Assembly: GCA_018302185.1 (NCBI GenBank)
Contig: JAGVZX010000042.1
Coordinates: 1-6,225 of the forward strand
Source of the DNA: Candidatus Woesearchaeota archaeon
Lineage (GTDB): Archaea; Nanobdellota; Nanobdellia; Woesearchaeales; UBA10200
Direction of reading: 5' to 3'
DNA: 6,225 bases
Position numbers and translations under genes: made by a program. Every line of letters begins with the position of its first letter. Within the stretch, counting starts at the first letter, position 1. This document shows, in pieces, positions 1-6,005 of this stretch. Below the pieces are notes generated by a model, which was not told the DNA's origin, did no database searches, and was given only the letters and a program-made list of their open reading frames with translations.

Positions 1-2
1 AT

Positions 3-608
3 GATGATTTTGATGATGTATACGATGCAGTCTATATCACTGATTTTCCTGTAGCAAAATACTCACAAGAAGCGATTGACTTTTATGAAAACATCTGTGA
101 TCTCATTGATGATGACGGTGTTCTAGTTGCAACATTCTATTCACAGGAAGAGCTTGATCTGGTAAAATATATCCTTGAGGAAAGCGATGAGTTTGATATA
201 ATCGCTGCAAACATGTCTAATTAGGGTGTAGAGGCAAGCTATACAGTCACAGATGATTATGTTAATGCTCTAAAAGAAAGCTTAACTCAAGCAAAGCCCA
301 AATATGAAGCTGCAGGAGTTGATATTGAAGCGATCATCAATACGTTCAAGCCACATGTAGGTCATACAGTAACGTTTGAATACAACAAGTTTGTCTTATA
401 TGCTAGAAAGAAATGCAGCGATGAAGATTCAGATGATGATGGCCATGGTTATCATGGCAGTGATGATGAAGATGATACTGAGATGGAAGATGATGAAGAT
501 GGCAATGATCATGATGATAATGAAGATGGTGATTCTAGCGACGGTGATCATGATTCAGGCGCTCACGGAGAAGGCGGAGATCATGGTGAAGGTGGAGAAG
601 CGCATTAG
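3..608 (+). CDS. 3' part of a methyltransferase-like protein with acidic His-rich tail; interrupted by in-frame TAG
   Basis: The gene starts before the window; the frame beginning at base 3 is open for 73 codons, meets TAG at 222-224, then stays open for 127 codons to TAG at 606-608. The first part suggests the second half of a class I SAM-dependent methyltransferase: a strand-like DAVYITDFP (motif IV position), a helix, then DLIDDDGVLVATFYS, like the usual 'LkpGGvlv' strand. After the TAG, TVTFEYNKFVLYARKK resembles the last beta strands of that fold. The SAM-binding glycine motif would lie upstream and cannot be checked. From 414 the protein becomes a 64-residue tail with 30 Asp/Glu, 13 Gly and 7 His, possibly metal-binding or disordered. 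The downstream half has no in-frame ATG, GTG or TTG before 483, so it is unlikely to be an independent gene. It could be a recent pseudogene, a sequencing error, or a recoded codon. The continuous frame is clear; the methyltransferase assignment is tentative. Confidence 0.6.
222..224 (+). other. In-frame TAG inside the methyltransferase-like gene
   Basis: The codon order is AAC ATG TCT AAT TAG GGT GTA GAG GCA. The composition stays protein-like on both sides, with no second stop or frameshift. A single substitution from CAG, AAG, GAG, TGG, TAT or TAC would create it. TAG also appears at the expected natural end (606-608), which argues against global TAG reassignment. However, if TAG were always read as sense, the frame would continue only 13 more codons to a TAA at 648-650, so reassignment is not excluded by this window. 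Confidence 0.85.
414..605 (+). repeat. Low-complexity GAT/GAA/GGN/CAT tract encoding a D/E/G/H-rich tail
   Basis: In the frame of the upstream gene this stretch codes 64 residues, nearly all Asp, Glu, Gly, Ser, Asn and His, ending in two near-copies of a GEGGDH-type unit (GEGGDH then GEGGEAH). In another frame the same GAT-rich DNA reads as a methionine-rich peptide, which is an artefact. His and acidic side chains together suggest divalent-metal binding or a highly charged disordered tail; that role is inference. Confidence 0.8.
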
Positions 609-701
609 CGAATTTATAGCAATATATTTTTAAAGAAACTGGCGTTTTAATTGTATAATTGTGTAAGGGGTGTCATAAGCCTCCAAGTCATTCTTTGGGG
701 T
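609..701 (+). promoter_or_regulatory. Promoter gap before the giant HTH gene; TATA-like element at 653-660
   Basis: This AT-rich gap holds two TATA-like stretches, around 622-632 (caatatattttt) and 653-660 (gtataatt). The second would place transcription start near 682, giving roughly a 20-base leader before ATG 702. The first would place it near 652, close to a TTG at 651 that opens the same frame. No convincing Shine-Dalgarno sequence is present; GGGG directly before the start is the nearest thing. The second element with ATG 702 is preferred. Confidence 0.45.
627..631 (+). terminator. Possible short T-run terminator after the interrupted gene
   Basis: Five T residues lie about 18 bases past the TAG at 606-608. 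Archaeal RNA polymerase can terminate at oligo-T on the non-template strand without a hairpin. The run is short and sits in generally AT-rich DNA, so the call is weak. Confidence 0.2.
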
Positions 702-3700
702 ATGGTGGTTAAGATCGCAGCGAAAGCACTAGAACAGATTATCATTGATAAGCATGAAACATATACAGATGAGGATATTCCTATAGCACCGCGAGTCTGG
801 CTTAGGGATGATATGACTGGAAGAGAGCTTGAGCAGGATTTGATCGAATATCAGGGCTTTGTGAACGTAACTACTTATTCATTTGCAAAAAAAGTGAATC
901 CAACTTCTATTACCTGGCAGATCAGGGAACATCCGGAGTTAGCTGTAAAAGTAATTTCTGGAAAAAATCATTATTATCTTCTTACACCTAAAGCCCAAGA
1001 AGTGCTTGCTGGCATGTTCAGCTTGCTGGATAATCTTGATATTACATCTCAGTTGGAGATTTTGCGAACAGAGCAGGAAAAAGATCCAAGAAGAAAATAT
1101 TCTCATCTTGAATTTGCAGATGTCTGTAGTGTGTCTCATCAAACTGTAAACAGATGGATTACTGAAGGCATGCCAACTAGTCAGGCAACTATAACAAGAA
1201 GGAACGGCCAACCGCAGAAAGTGAATCGAGCAGTATCGCTTGCACAGGCACTTAGATGGCTTGAGCGCAGGCAATATATCTATTCAATTCCACAAGTGTC
1301 ATTAGTAACAGGTTTTAGTGATTATCTTATCCGTGATCTGGTAAGAGAAGGGTTTTTGCCTGTTTTTAATCTTGGACATAAGCTCAATCCACATCTCTAC
1401 GTGCCTGATGTCAATGATCTGCAACAAAGAATTGAAGCGCATGTCATTGCAGATCCTCGAAGAATGTATAAGTTTAAAGGAGACAGGATTTTTATCCACA
1501 TTGTTAATGCACGCAACACATTGCCTGCAAGTGATTTTCATCTTCATCGCCTGAATCAGCGATATATGGGGCTTGGCCATGCTATACGGTATCGCTTTGG
1601 TACGCTTGAGGATGCGTTTGATGCAACTTCTGATTACTTAGCTCGTCAGGGCAGAGAGAATCTTGCGCCGAGATTTACTCTTGATGCGATTAAAGAAGAA
1701 AGTGAGAGCGAGAAAAAAAAATCAGATGATAAACTGCGCGCAGAGACCCTCCAGCAGATAAAAGATCTTTCAGCTGCTAAAAAGAAAGTGACATGGGATA
1801 CTGTTTCAGAGAAGTATCCAGATATTGCATATGCGTTAAAAAAACTAGGCGGCTTCCATCGTATTTTCCAGAATGATACTGAAACCTCTTATTGGAGATT
1901 GTATAATCTACCTCTTGGCAAGAATGAAGTTATTGCAGCTTTGGTCAATGAATATGATATACATGCTCCAATGACCCAATATGGAATGACGAGGCATAAT
2001 TATTGGCTGGCGCATTCTGCTGTCAGGGAATTCGGCACATGGAAGGGTGCAATAGATGCAGTCAAAGCTTACCTTGCAGAAAAGAACGATTCTCGCGCTT
2101 CAGACTTCACTCTTGAGAAATTAGCAGAAAGAGCGAAGGAAGATGAGCGCACAAGACGCTATTCATTTAGCGATGTCTTTAAGATAATAGCATCTAAAGA
2201 ATACACGTTACAGCAGGTATACGAAGTGTTGCCTTATACTACTGATGAGATTGATGCAGACATTGCTAAAGGAACTCTCGAAGTTACAGGAGAAAAAGGA
2301 AATAAAGAAGGTCAAGAAGTTAAACAACTTAAAGTCAGAGGCAAAGCATTGATAGACTATCTTTATGATGAAAAAGGATGGCTATCTTTGGAAGATATCG
2401 TAGGCAGGCTTAATATTTCTCCTACAGATGTTCTTAAATGCGCAGCAGTAAATGTTGATGCAGCAGTTATTGCGCTTGAGCCTGATGCAGAGTATATGCT
2501 TTTTAATCCCATTGCACTGTACAGGTTCAAAGAGCCGTGTTCTTTGCTGACAAGAGATGATTTTAGCAACCTAAGAAATCTGGTTCCAGATAATGAACAA
2601 TTTTCACAGGATGACTTAAGTGCATTTGACCTAACTCAAGAAATGCTCAGGCAGCACATGTCTGCTAAGTTAAGACAATTAGCGAGAAAACATAGTCTGA
2701 CTAGCGAAAAGCTAAGAGGATTTCTGGATACTATTATACAGGCTAATGATGAGATGAAGAGATTCACACTAAGAGATGTTTCTGCAATTACTGGATTGCC
2801 ATATTCTTTTATCTATCAACATAGAAAATCTGGTTTAGTCAATGCTGTTAATCTAGGTGTCTCAAGATCTGTCGGAGTTGATGACCGTGGTCTAGTATAT
2901 CTGGCAGTAGAAGCGATGCGTAGGGGAGTTGATGGTCTTGAAGACATGGTTCTTAAAAGAAAGCCTCATGTTTCGCTGACTCCTGCCCAATTAGATGAGC
3001 TATCGTTGCTGATGCCGATTGTTGATGGAAGAGAGCTGGCAAGGCTTTATAACATTTCGCATAATAGATTGCTTATACTTCTACATACAAGACCGACAGA
3101 TTTAAAATTTTTATCGCGCGCGCCTTATTCCAATGAGCGTGTTCAATATGCAGCAGATCTATTTAGGGATGTATTCTCTGCCAGTGCCAGAAGAATCTTA
3201 TTAGAGCAGGTATTCCAGCCACTTGCATCTTATGTGGCAGACTATGCTGCAGAGCAATACAGAAAAACCATGCACCCATTATTTCAGTTTTATTTGCGGG
3301 CATACGGCCTTACAAAGGATGATAGGAAGTTATTATTTATTGAGGTAGAGCGTGTTGCAAGAGAATATTGTTATGGTATTTTGCTGGACAATCTTGTCCG
3401 CAAGCCAGATGAATTTTCAGAGGTTCTTAGCAGGCAAGAGGCTGTTTCCCAATGGCTTTATCATCAGGCACAGCAGTATATTTCTGAACAGACCAAGCCT
3501 TTCATGGAAGAGATGTATAGCAGGATATCTCCGTACCTTTCTGAACAGCAGCGCCGTCTAATATTTGCAAAGTATATGACAGGCGCAAAGCTTGCAGGTA
3601 AAGAGGCAGCAATAGCAATTGGAATCAGCATGAAATCCGCGAGCACTTATGAGATCCCTGCTGCGCGTAAAGCTGAATCACTTTCAAAAGAAGTGTTTGA

Positions 3701-3773
3701 TCCCGACAAATTTTTAGCAGACATAAGAAAGCATTTCAATAGCCTAGATGAACTGGAAAGATGGGCTGCATGA
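702..3773 (+). CDS. Giant multi-domain DNA-binding protein with tandem helix-turn-helix modules
   Basis: About 1023 residues, no family recognised as a whole. Candidate MerR/excisionase-like winged helices lie near residues 50-103, 130-190, 194-247 (clearest: YSIPQVSLVTGFSDYLIRDL, then a VFNLG...LYVP wing), 501-555, 560-611, 688-743 (FTLRDVSAITGLPYSFIYQ) and 774-825. Residues 262-314, 348-392 and 405-460 resemble homing-endonuclease-associated repeats, each ending in an aromatic/FG-type motif. Residues 826-944 look helical. Residues 945-994 resemble sigma-70 region 4. There is no signal peptide, membrane segment or recognisable nuclease, ATPase or recombinase motif, so it is probably a cytoplasmic DNA-binding scaffold or regulator. 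ATG 702 is chosen over the in-frame TTG at 651 because the 17 extra codons overlap the promoter and look non-coding. The downstream paralogue pair appears to have its own promoter. The reading frame is very secure; the domain calls are by eye. Confidence 0.93.
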   Translation: MVVKIAAKALEQIIIDKHETYTDEDIPIAPRVWLRDDMTGRELEQDLIEYQGFVNVTTYSFAKKVNPTSITWQIREHPELAVKVISGKNHYYLLTPKAQEVLAGMFSLLDNLDITSQLEILRTEQEKDPRRKYSHLEFADVCSVSHQTVNRWITEGMPTSQATITRRNGQPQKVNRAVSLAQALRWLERRQYIYSIPQVSLVTGFSDYLIRDLVREGFLPVFNLGHKLNPHLYVPDVNDLQQRIEAHVIADPRRMYKFKGDRIFIHIVNARNTLPASDFHLHRLNQRYMGLGHAIRYRFGTLEDAFDATSDYLARQGRENLAPRFTLDAIKEESESEKKKSDDKLRAETLQQIKDLSAAKKKVTWDTVSEKYPDIAYALKKLGGFHRIFQNDTETSYWRLYNLPLGKNEVIAALVNEYDIHAPMTQYGMTRHNYWLAHSAVREFGTWKGAIDAVKAYLAEKNDSRASDFTLEKLAERAKEDERTRRYSFSDVFKIIASKEYTLQQVYEVLPYTTDEIDADIAKGTLEVTGEKGNKEGQEVKQLKVRGKALIDYLYDEKGWLSLEDIVGRLNISPTDVLKCAAVNVDAAVIALEPDAEYMLFNPIALYRFKEPCSLLTRDDFSNLRNLVPDNEQFSQDDLSAFDLTQEMLRQHMSAKLRQLARKHSLTSEKLRGFLDTIIQANDEMKRFTLRDVSAITGLPYSFIYQHRKSGLVNAVNLGVSRSVGVDDRGLVYLAVEAMRRGVDGLEDMVLKRKPHVSLTPAQLDELSLLMPIVDGRELARLYNISHNRLLILLHTRPTDLKFLSRAPYSNERVQYAADLFRDVFSASARRILLEQVFQPLASYVADYAAEQYRKTMHPLFQFYLRAYGLTKDDRKLLFIEVERVAREYCYGILLDNLVRKPDEFSEVLSRQEAVSQWLYHQAQQYISEQTKPFMEEMYSRISPYLSEQQRRLIFAKYMTGAKLAGKEAAIAIGISMKSASTYEIPAARKAESLSKEVFDPDKFLADIRKHFNSLDELERWAA
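1485..2081 (+). repeat. Three homing-endonuclease-repeat-like segments within the giant protein
   Basis: Residues 262-314, 348-392 and 405-460 of the product share a pattern of a helix, a short polar loop, a second helix, then a closing motif: YRFGTLEDAFDA, KKLGGFHRIFQN and REFGTWKGAIDA. This matches the general form of the HNR repeat (Pfam HNH_repeat), in which '(r)fGsw..al.aAG' closes each unit. In known proteins such repeats accompany homing endonucleases and probably bind DNA. No HNH or LAGLIDADG nuclease is seen here. Confidence 0.5.
3534..3683 (+). other. C-terminal helix-turn-helix resembling sigma-70 region 4
   Basis: Residues 945-994 begin YLSEQQRRLIFAKYMTG, continue with KEAAIAIGIS and close with an AARKAESL helix. 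The order follows the sigma region 4 pattern: 'L.e.qR.v...ry..g', 'eiA..lgiS', then a recognition helix and an 'ar.kL' helix. Archaea use TBP/TFB rather than sigma factors, so the domain is most simply a general HTH of this fold class and not evidence for a sigma factor. Confidence 0.5.
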
Positions 3774-3776
3774 GAG

Positions 3777-3798
3777 AAAATATAAACAAAATATAAAA
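3777..3798 (+). repeat. Tandem 11-bp direct repeat in the promoter gap
   Basis: Two adjacent 11-mers, aaaatataaac (3777-3787) and aaaatataaaa (3788-3798), differ only in the last base. They lie right after the giant gene's stop and about 42 bases upstream of the likely TATA box. The spacing of one helical turn could suit a repeated binding site, but the sequence is simple and may be chance in AT-rich DNA. Confidence 0.5.
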
Positions 3799-3839
3799 AT
3801 GTACAGTGAATTAAAGCATTATAAATTAAGTGATTAGCG

Positions 3840-3848
3840 TATAAAATA
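3840..3848 (+). promoter_or_regulatory. TATA box of the paralogue pair
   Basis: The element tataaaata is centred about 31 bases before the ATG at 3875. An archaeal start site about 26 bases downstream of the TATA centre would fall around 3870, giving a leaderless or almost leaderless mRNA. The remainder of the 3774-3874 gap is AT-rich with a second TATA-like stretch near 3820-3828 and no clear terminator for the gene before it. Confidence 0.6.
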
Positions 3849-3874
3849 AAAATACAAAAGATAAATCTAATAAT

Positions 3875-4867
3875 ATGGCACAGAAAACAACTTTACCGGC
3901 TAAGAGAGCAGGTCTGGATATTGCAAAATTGAAAGACCTTACGCTTCGCAGTATTGTCTGGAGCACAGGTGAAGAGTTTCATAAGCAGACAAGATTCGTT
4001 GCGCGAATTGATAATGCTTCATGGTACCTGGTAGCTGAAGCTATAAATATATCTGGAGAAGAGAAAAGATGGAAAGGCGCTGCAGATTCATTTGATGCGT
4101 ATTGGGAAGAGCGAGGAATCTCCCAAGATCAGATACAGGCTTATTTAGAAAGGTATCAATGGCTTAAGGAGCATGCTTCTTCGCGCGGCAATGATCCGCC
4201 TTCTTGGAGAGTCATGGGATTTATACTAAGGAACGAAGGGTTATTTCTTGAAAACAAGAAACTTCTTAAGGCAGCACTAGATGGTCCGATCACTACTTCT
4301 CGTTTAGAGCAGATGATACATGCATTAGGTTCAGGTCAAGAGCTAACATCTCTGCCACATTCACAGAGTAATCGCAAATTTCATCCGACCAGCGCTTATG
4401 CTGATAGAATCTATGGGCAATTAGGTGAGCTCAGCAGGACACTTGAAGAGCATGCTCCTGATTTTAATGTCAGAAGATCAGCACAAGCCATTAAAGATTT
4501 AGAGGGCGTTCTTTCTCACATGGATGATTTAGAGCAACAAGAAGGGATGCATAGTCAAAGCAAGGCTGATTATACGCGACTCCTTCCATATCTGCATCAG
4601 CCAGCAACTGTGATTGTTAACTCACGTGCAAATGTCACTGCCAAGAACCGTCTTGGTACTATTGCTGTTCAAAAACAATTATATGATGATCTTAAGCAAA
4701 TGTCGGCGTATAAGCGCAGAAATGTTTTAGTACAAAGCGGAACATATGTGCTTTATGATAAAAATCAGATTGAATATCTTGAAGGATTGGTGATAGAGGC
4801 TGTTAAGCAAAGATATAAGCTAAAATTAGAAGTGCATGAAGATGGTTATAGGGTAGCAGGCAGATAA
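3875..4867 (+). CDS. Uncharacterised protein, first of a tandem paralogue pair
   Basis: 330 residues, family not recognised. It starts at the first ATG after a TATA box, giving an almost leaderless mRNA. The N-terminal domain (about residues 20-135) has landmarks WYLVAEA, SFDAYWEERG (72-81), YQWLK (94-98) and DPP (107-109), which all recur in the next gene. A polar linker follows (about 152-178), then a helical segment containing LSRTLEEHAPDF, then YLHQPATVI (239 onward) and a C-terminal domain ending LKLEVHEDGYRVAG (about 293-330). No membrane segment, signal peptide or catalytic motif is seen. The N-terminal helices with the 'SFdaYweerGis...i' pattern loosely recall ParB-like or DUF3102-type phage and plasmid DNA-binding helices; this is weak inference. 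Stop is TAA, one base before the next gene's ATG, so the two are very probably co-transcribed and translationally coupled. Confidence 0.92.
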   Translation: MAQKTTLPAKRAGLDIAKLKDLTLRSIVWSTGEEFHKQTRFVARIDNASWYLVAEAINISGEEKRWKGAADSFDAYWEERGISQDQIQAYLERYQWLKEHASSRGNDPPSWRVMGFILRNEGLFLENKKLLKAALDGPITTSRLEQMIHALGSGQELTSLPHSQSNRKFHPTSAYADRIYGQLGELSRTLEEHAPDFNVRRSAQAIKDLEGVLSHMDDLEQQEGMHSQSKADYTRLLPYLHQPATVIVNSRANVTAKNRLGTIAVQKQLYDDLKQMSAYKRRNVLVQSGTYVLYDKNQIEYLEGLVIEAVKQRYKLKLEVHEDGYRVAGR

Positions 4868-4868
4868 T

Positions 4869-5948
4869 ATGGTAAGCAACAAAAAAAACACATCAGACGA
4901 AGTAGTTAGGAAATCTCCTCTTGAACTAGAAATAGAGAAATCATCATTCTGGGATGTTAACTGGCCTAAAGGACAAAAATTTCATGACATGACAAGAGCA
5001 ACTGTACGTGCAAATAAAGGAATATGGTATATCTTAGCAGAAGGCGCTTTACTCTCTCAGACAGGCGATCCTCCTCGGTGGAGCGAAGAAGCAGAGTCTT
5101 TTGAGGCATATTGGGAATCACGTGGCCAAGATGTTGATAGGCTTGAGCTGCTTATAGGATACTATCAATGGCTCAAGAGGAATGATCCGGATTCACAGAG
5201 AGATCCGCCTGAGGTTCAAGTTATGAGATATATCTTTGAAGAAAAGAATATATTTGAGCAATGCCCTGAATTAATTGATCTTGCATTGCATAAAGGCTAT
5301 AATGTCGAGGAGCTACGAGGAGAAGTCAGGAAAGCAAAAGACAGGCTTGCATTAACTCAAGGTCACAGCAGGATAATAGTCAGATCGCCTAAACCAAGTT
5401 CAGGAGTTTATAACGCTGGCAGGTCACGACTTGCTGCTTCGCAAGGTGCAGATTCTGAGGATAAAGAAAAAGATATTTATGAAATATTCCGGACACAGCT
5501 TGCCAGCCTTCTTACGCTTCTTGACAGGCATTATGAAACATTGACTCCGGTGCATAAGAAAGATATCAAAGATGCAGTATCAAGGTTAGTTGGCATCATA
5601 AAAAGCACTTTGAAGGATAGAAAAGCAACTGAGCATATTGAAGGATATCTTGCATTAGGTGATTATCTGATGCAGCCTGCAGAGGTCATTGCAGGATATA
5701 AAGGAATAACTTTGCCAGATGCGCTTGCCAGAATAACTGGCGCAGTTGAGCATGCAGTTGATCGTCCACGTGATTATGATATTGAGCTCTCTCCAGGTTT
5801 TCTAATAGGTATCCTAAAAAATGTAAAAAATAAGCCTTATTTTGATGAGGCTAAGCTTGGTTTTTTGAGGACAGTTGTATTAGCTGCTGCTAAAGATGAG
5901 TTTGGAGTCAGCATGAGGCTTGAAGAAGGCAAATATTATATTAATTGA
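4869..5948 (+). CDS. Uncharacterised protein, second of a tandem paralogue pair
   Basis: 359 residues, similar to the preceding gene product along almost its whole length. Matching landmarks are WYILAEG, SFEAYWESRG (77-86), YQWLK (99-103), DPP (112-114), YLMQPAEVI (from 266), and a C-terminal domain ending VSMRLEEGKYYIN (about 324-359). It differs in a lysine/acid-rich N-terminus of about 20 residues and a longer Ser/Gly/Arg-rich linker (about 165-202), and in lacking the final glycine-arginine of its partner. The ATG lies one base after the upstream TAA, with no independent promoter or convincing ribosome-binding site, so expression probably depends on coupling. The pairing suggests a heterodimer or a duplicated complex subunit. 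A six-T run follows the stop. Function unknown. Confidence 0.92.
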   Translation: MVSNKKNTSDEVVRKSPLELEIEKSSFWDVNWPKGQKFHDMTRATVRANKGIWYILAEGALLSQTGDPPRWSEEAESFEAYWESRGQDVDRLELLIGYYQWLKRNDPDSQRDPPEVQVMRYIFEEKNIFEQCPELIDLALHKGYNVEELRGEVRKAKDRLALTQGHSRIIVRSPKPSSGVYNAGRSRLAASQGADSEDKEKDIYEIFRTQLASLLTLLDRHYETLTPVHKKDIKDAVSRLVGIIKSTLKDRKATEHIEGYLALGDYLMQPAEVIAGYKGITLPDALARITGAVEHAVDRPRDYDIELSPGFLIGILKNVKNKPYFDEAKLGFLRTVVLAAAKDEFGVSMRLEEGKYYIN

Positions 5949-5954
5949 TTTTTT
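5949..5954 (+). terminator. Oligo-T terminator after the paralogue pair
   Basis: Six consecutive T residues start directly after the TGA at 5946-5948. No hairpin precedes them, which fits factor-independent archaeal termination at T-runs. It also separates the pair from the strong promoter about 20 bases further on. Confidence 0.5.
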
Positions 5955-5974
5955 GCTAATCTGTAAGAGCAAAC

Positions 5975-5982
5975 TATAAATA
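5975..5982 (+). promoter_or_regulatory. TATA box of the Gln/Asn-rich gene
   Basis: The sequence tataaata matches the archaeal TATA consensus, with an A-rich gcaaac just upstream that could serve as a TFB recognition element. Its centre lies about 27 bases before the ATG at 6006, so transcription is expected to start at or next to the start codon, producing a leaderless mRNA. This is the clearest promoter in the window. Confidence 0.75.
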
Positions 5983-6005
5983 CAATCTCTTATAACTGAT
6001 TTCTT

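Noticed and set aside
222..224. Pyrrolysine as the favoured explanation of the TAG
   Set aside because: The protein is not a methylamine methyltransferase, no pyl genes are in view, and TAG also stands at the natural-looking end of the same gene; kept only as an alternative.
376..633. Methionine-rich 85-codon open frame
   Set aside because: It is a shadow of the GAT-rich tract read in the wrong frame; the Asp/Glu/His reading continues directly from the protein-like frame upstream.
939..1274. Minus-strand open frame of 111 codons
   Set aside because: It lies wholly inside the giant gene, has Cys/Ser-rich composition unlike its neighbours, and no promoter.
1302..1580. Minus-strand open frame of 92 codons
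   Set aside because: Antisense shadow within the winged-helix and repeat region of the giant gene, no supporting signals.
1485..2081. A homing endonuclease or intein
   Set aside because: Only the accessory repeats are seen; there is no HNH, GIY-YIG or LAGLIDADG motif and no splice-junction residues.
3534..3683. Interpretation of the giant protein as a true sigma factor
   Set aside because: No region 2 is visible, and the promoters in the window look archaeal (TATA with leaderless starts).
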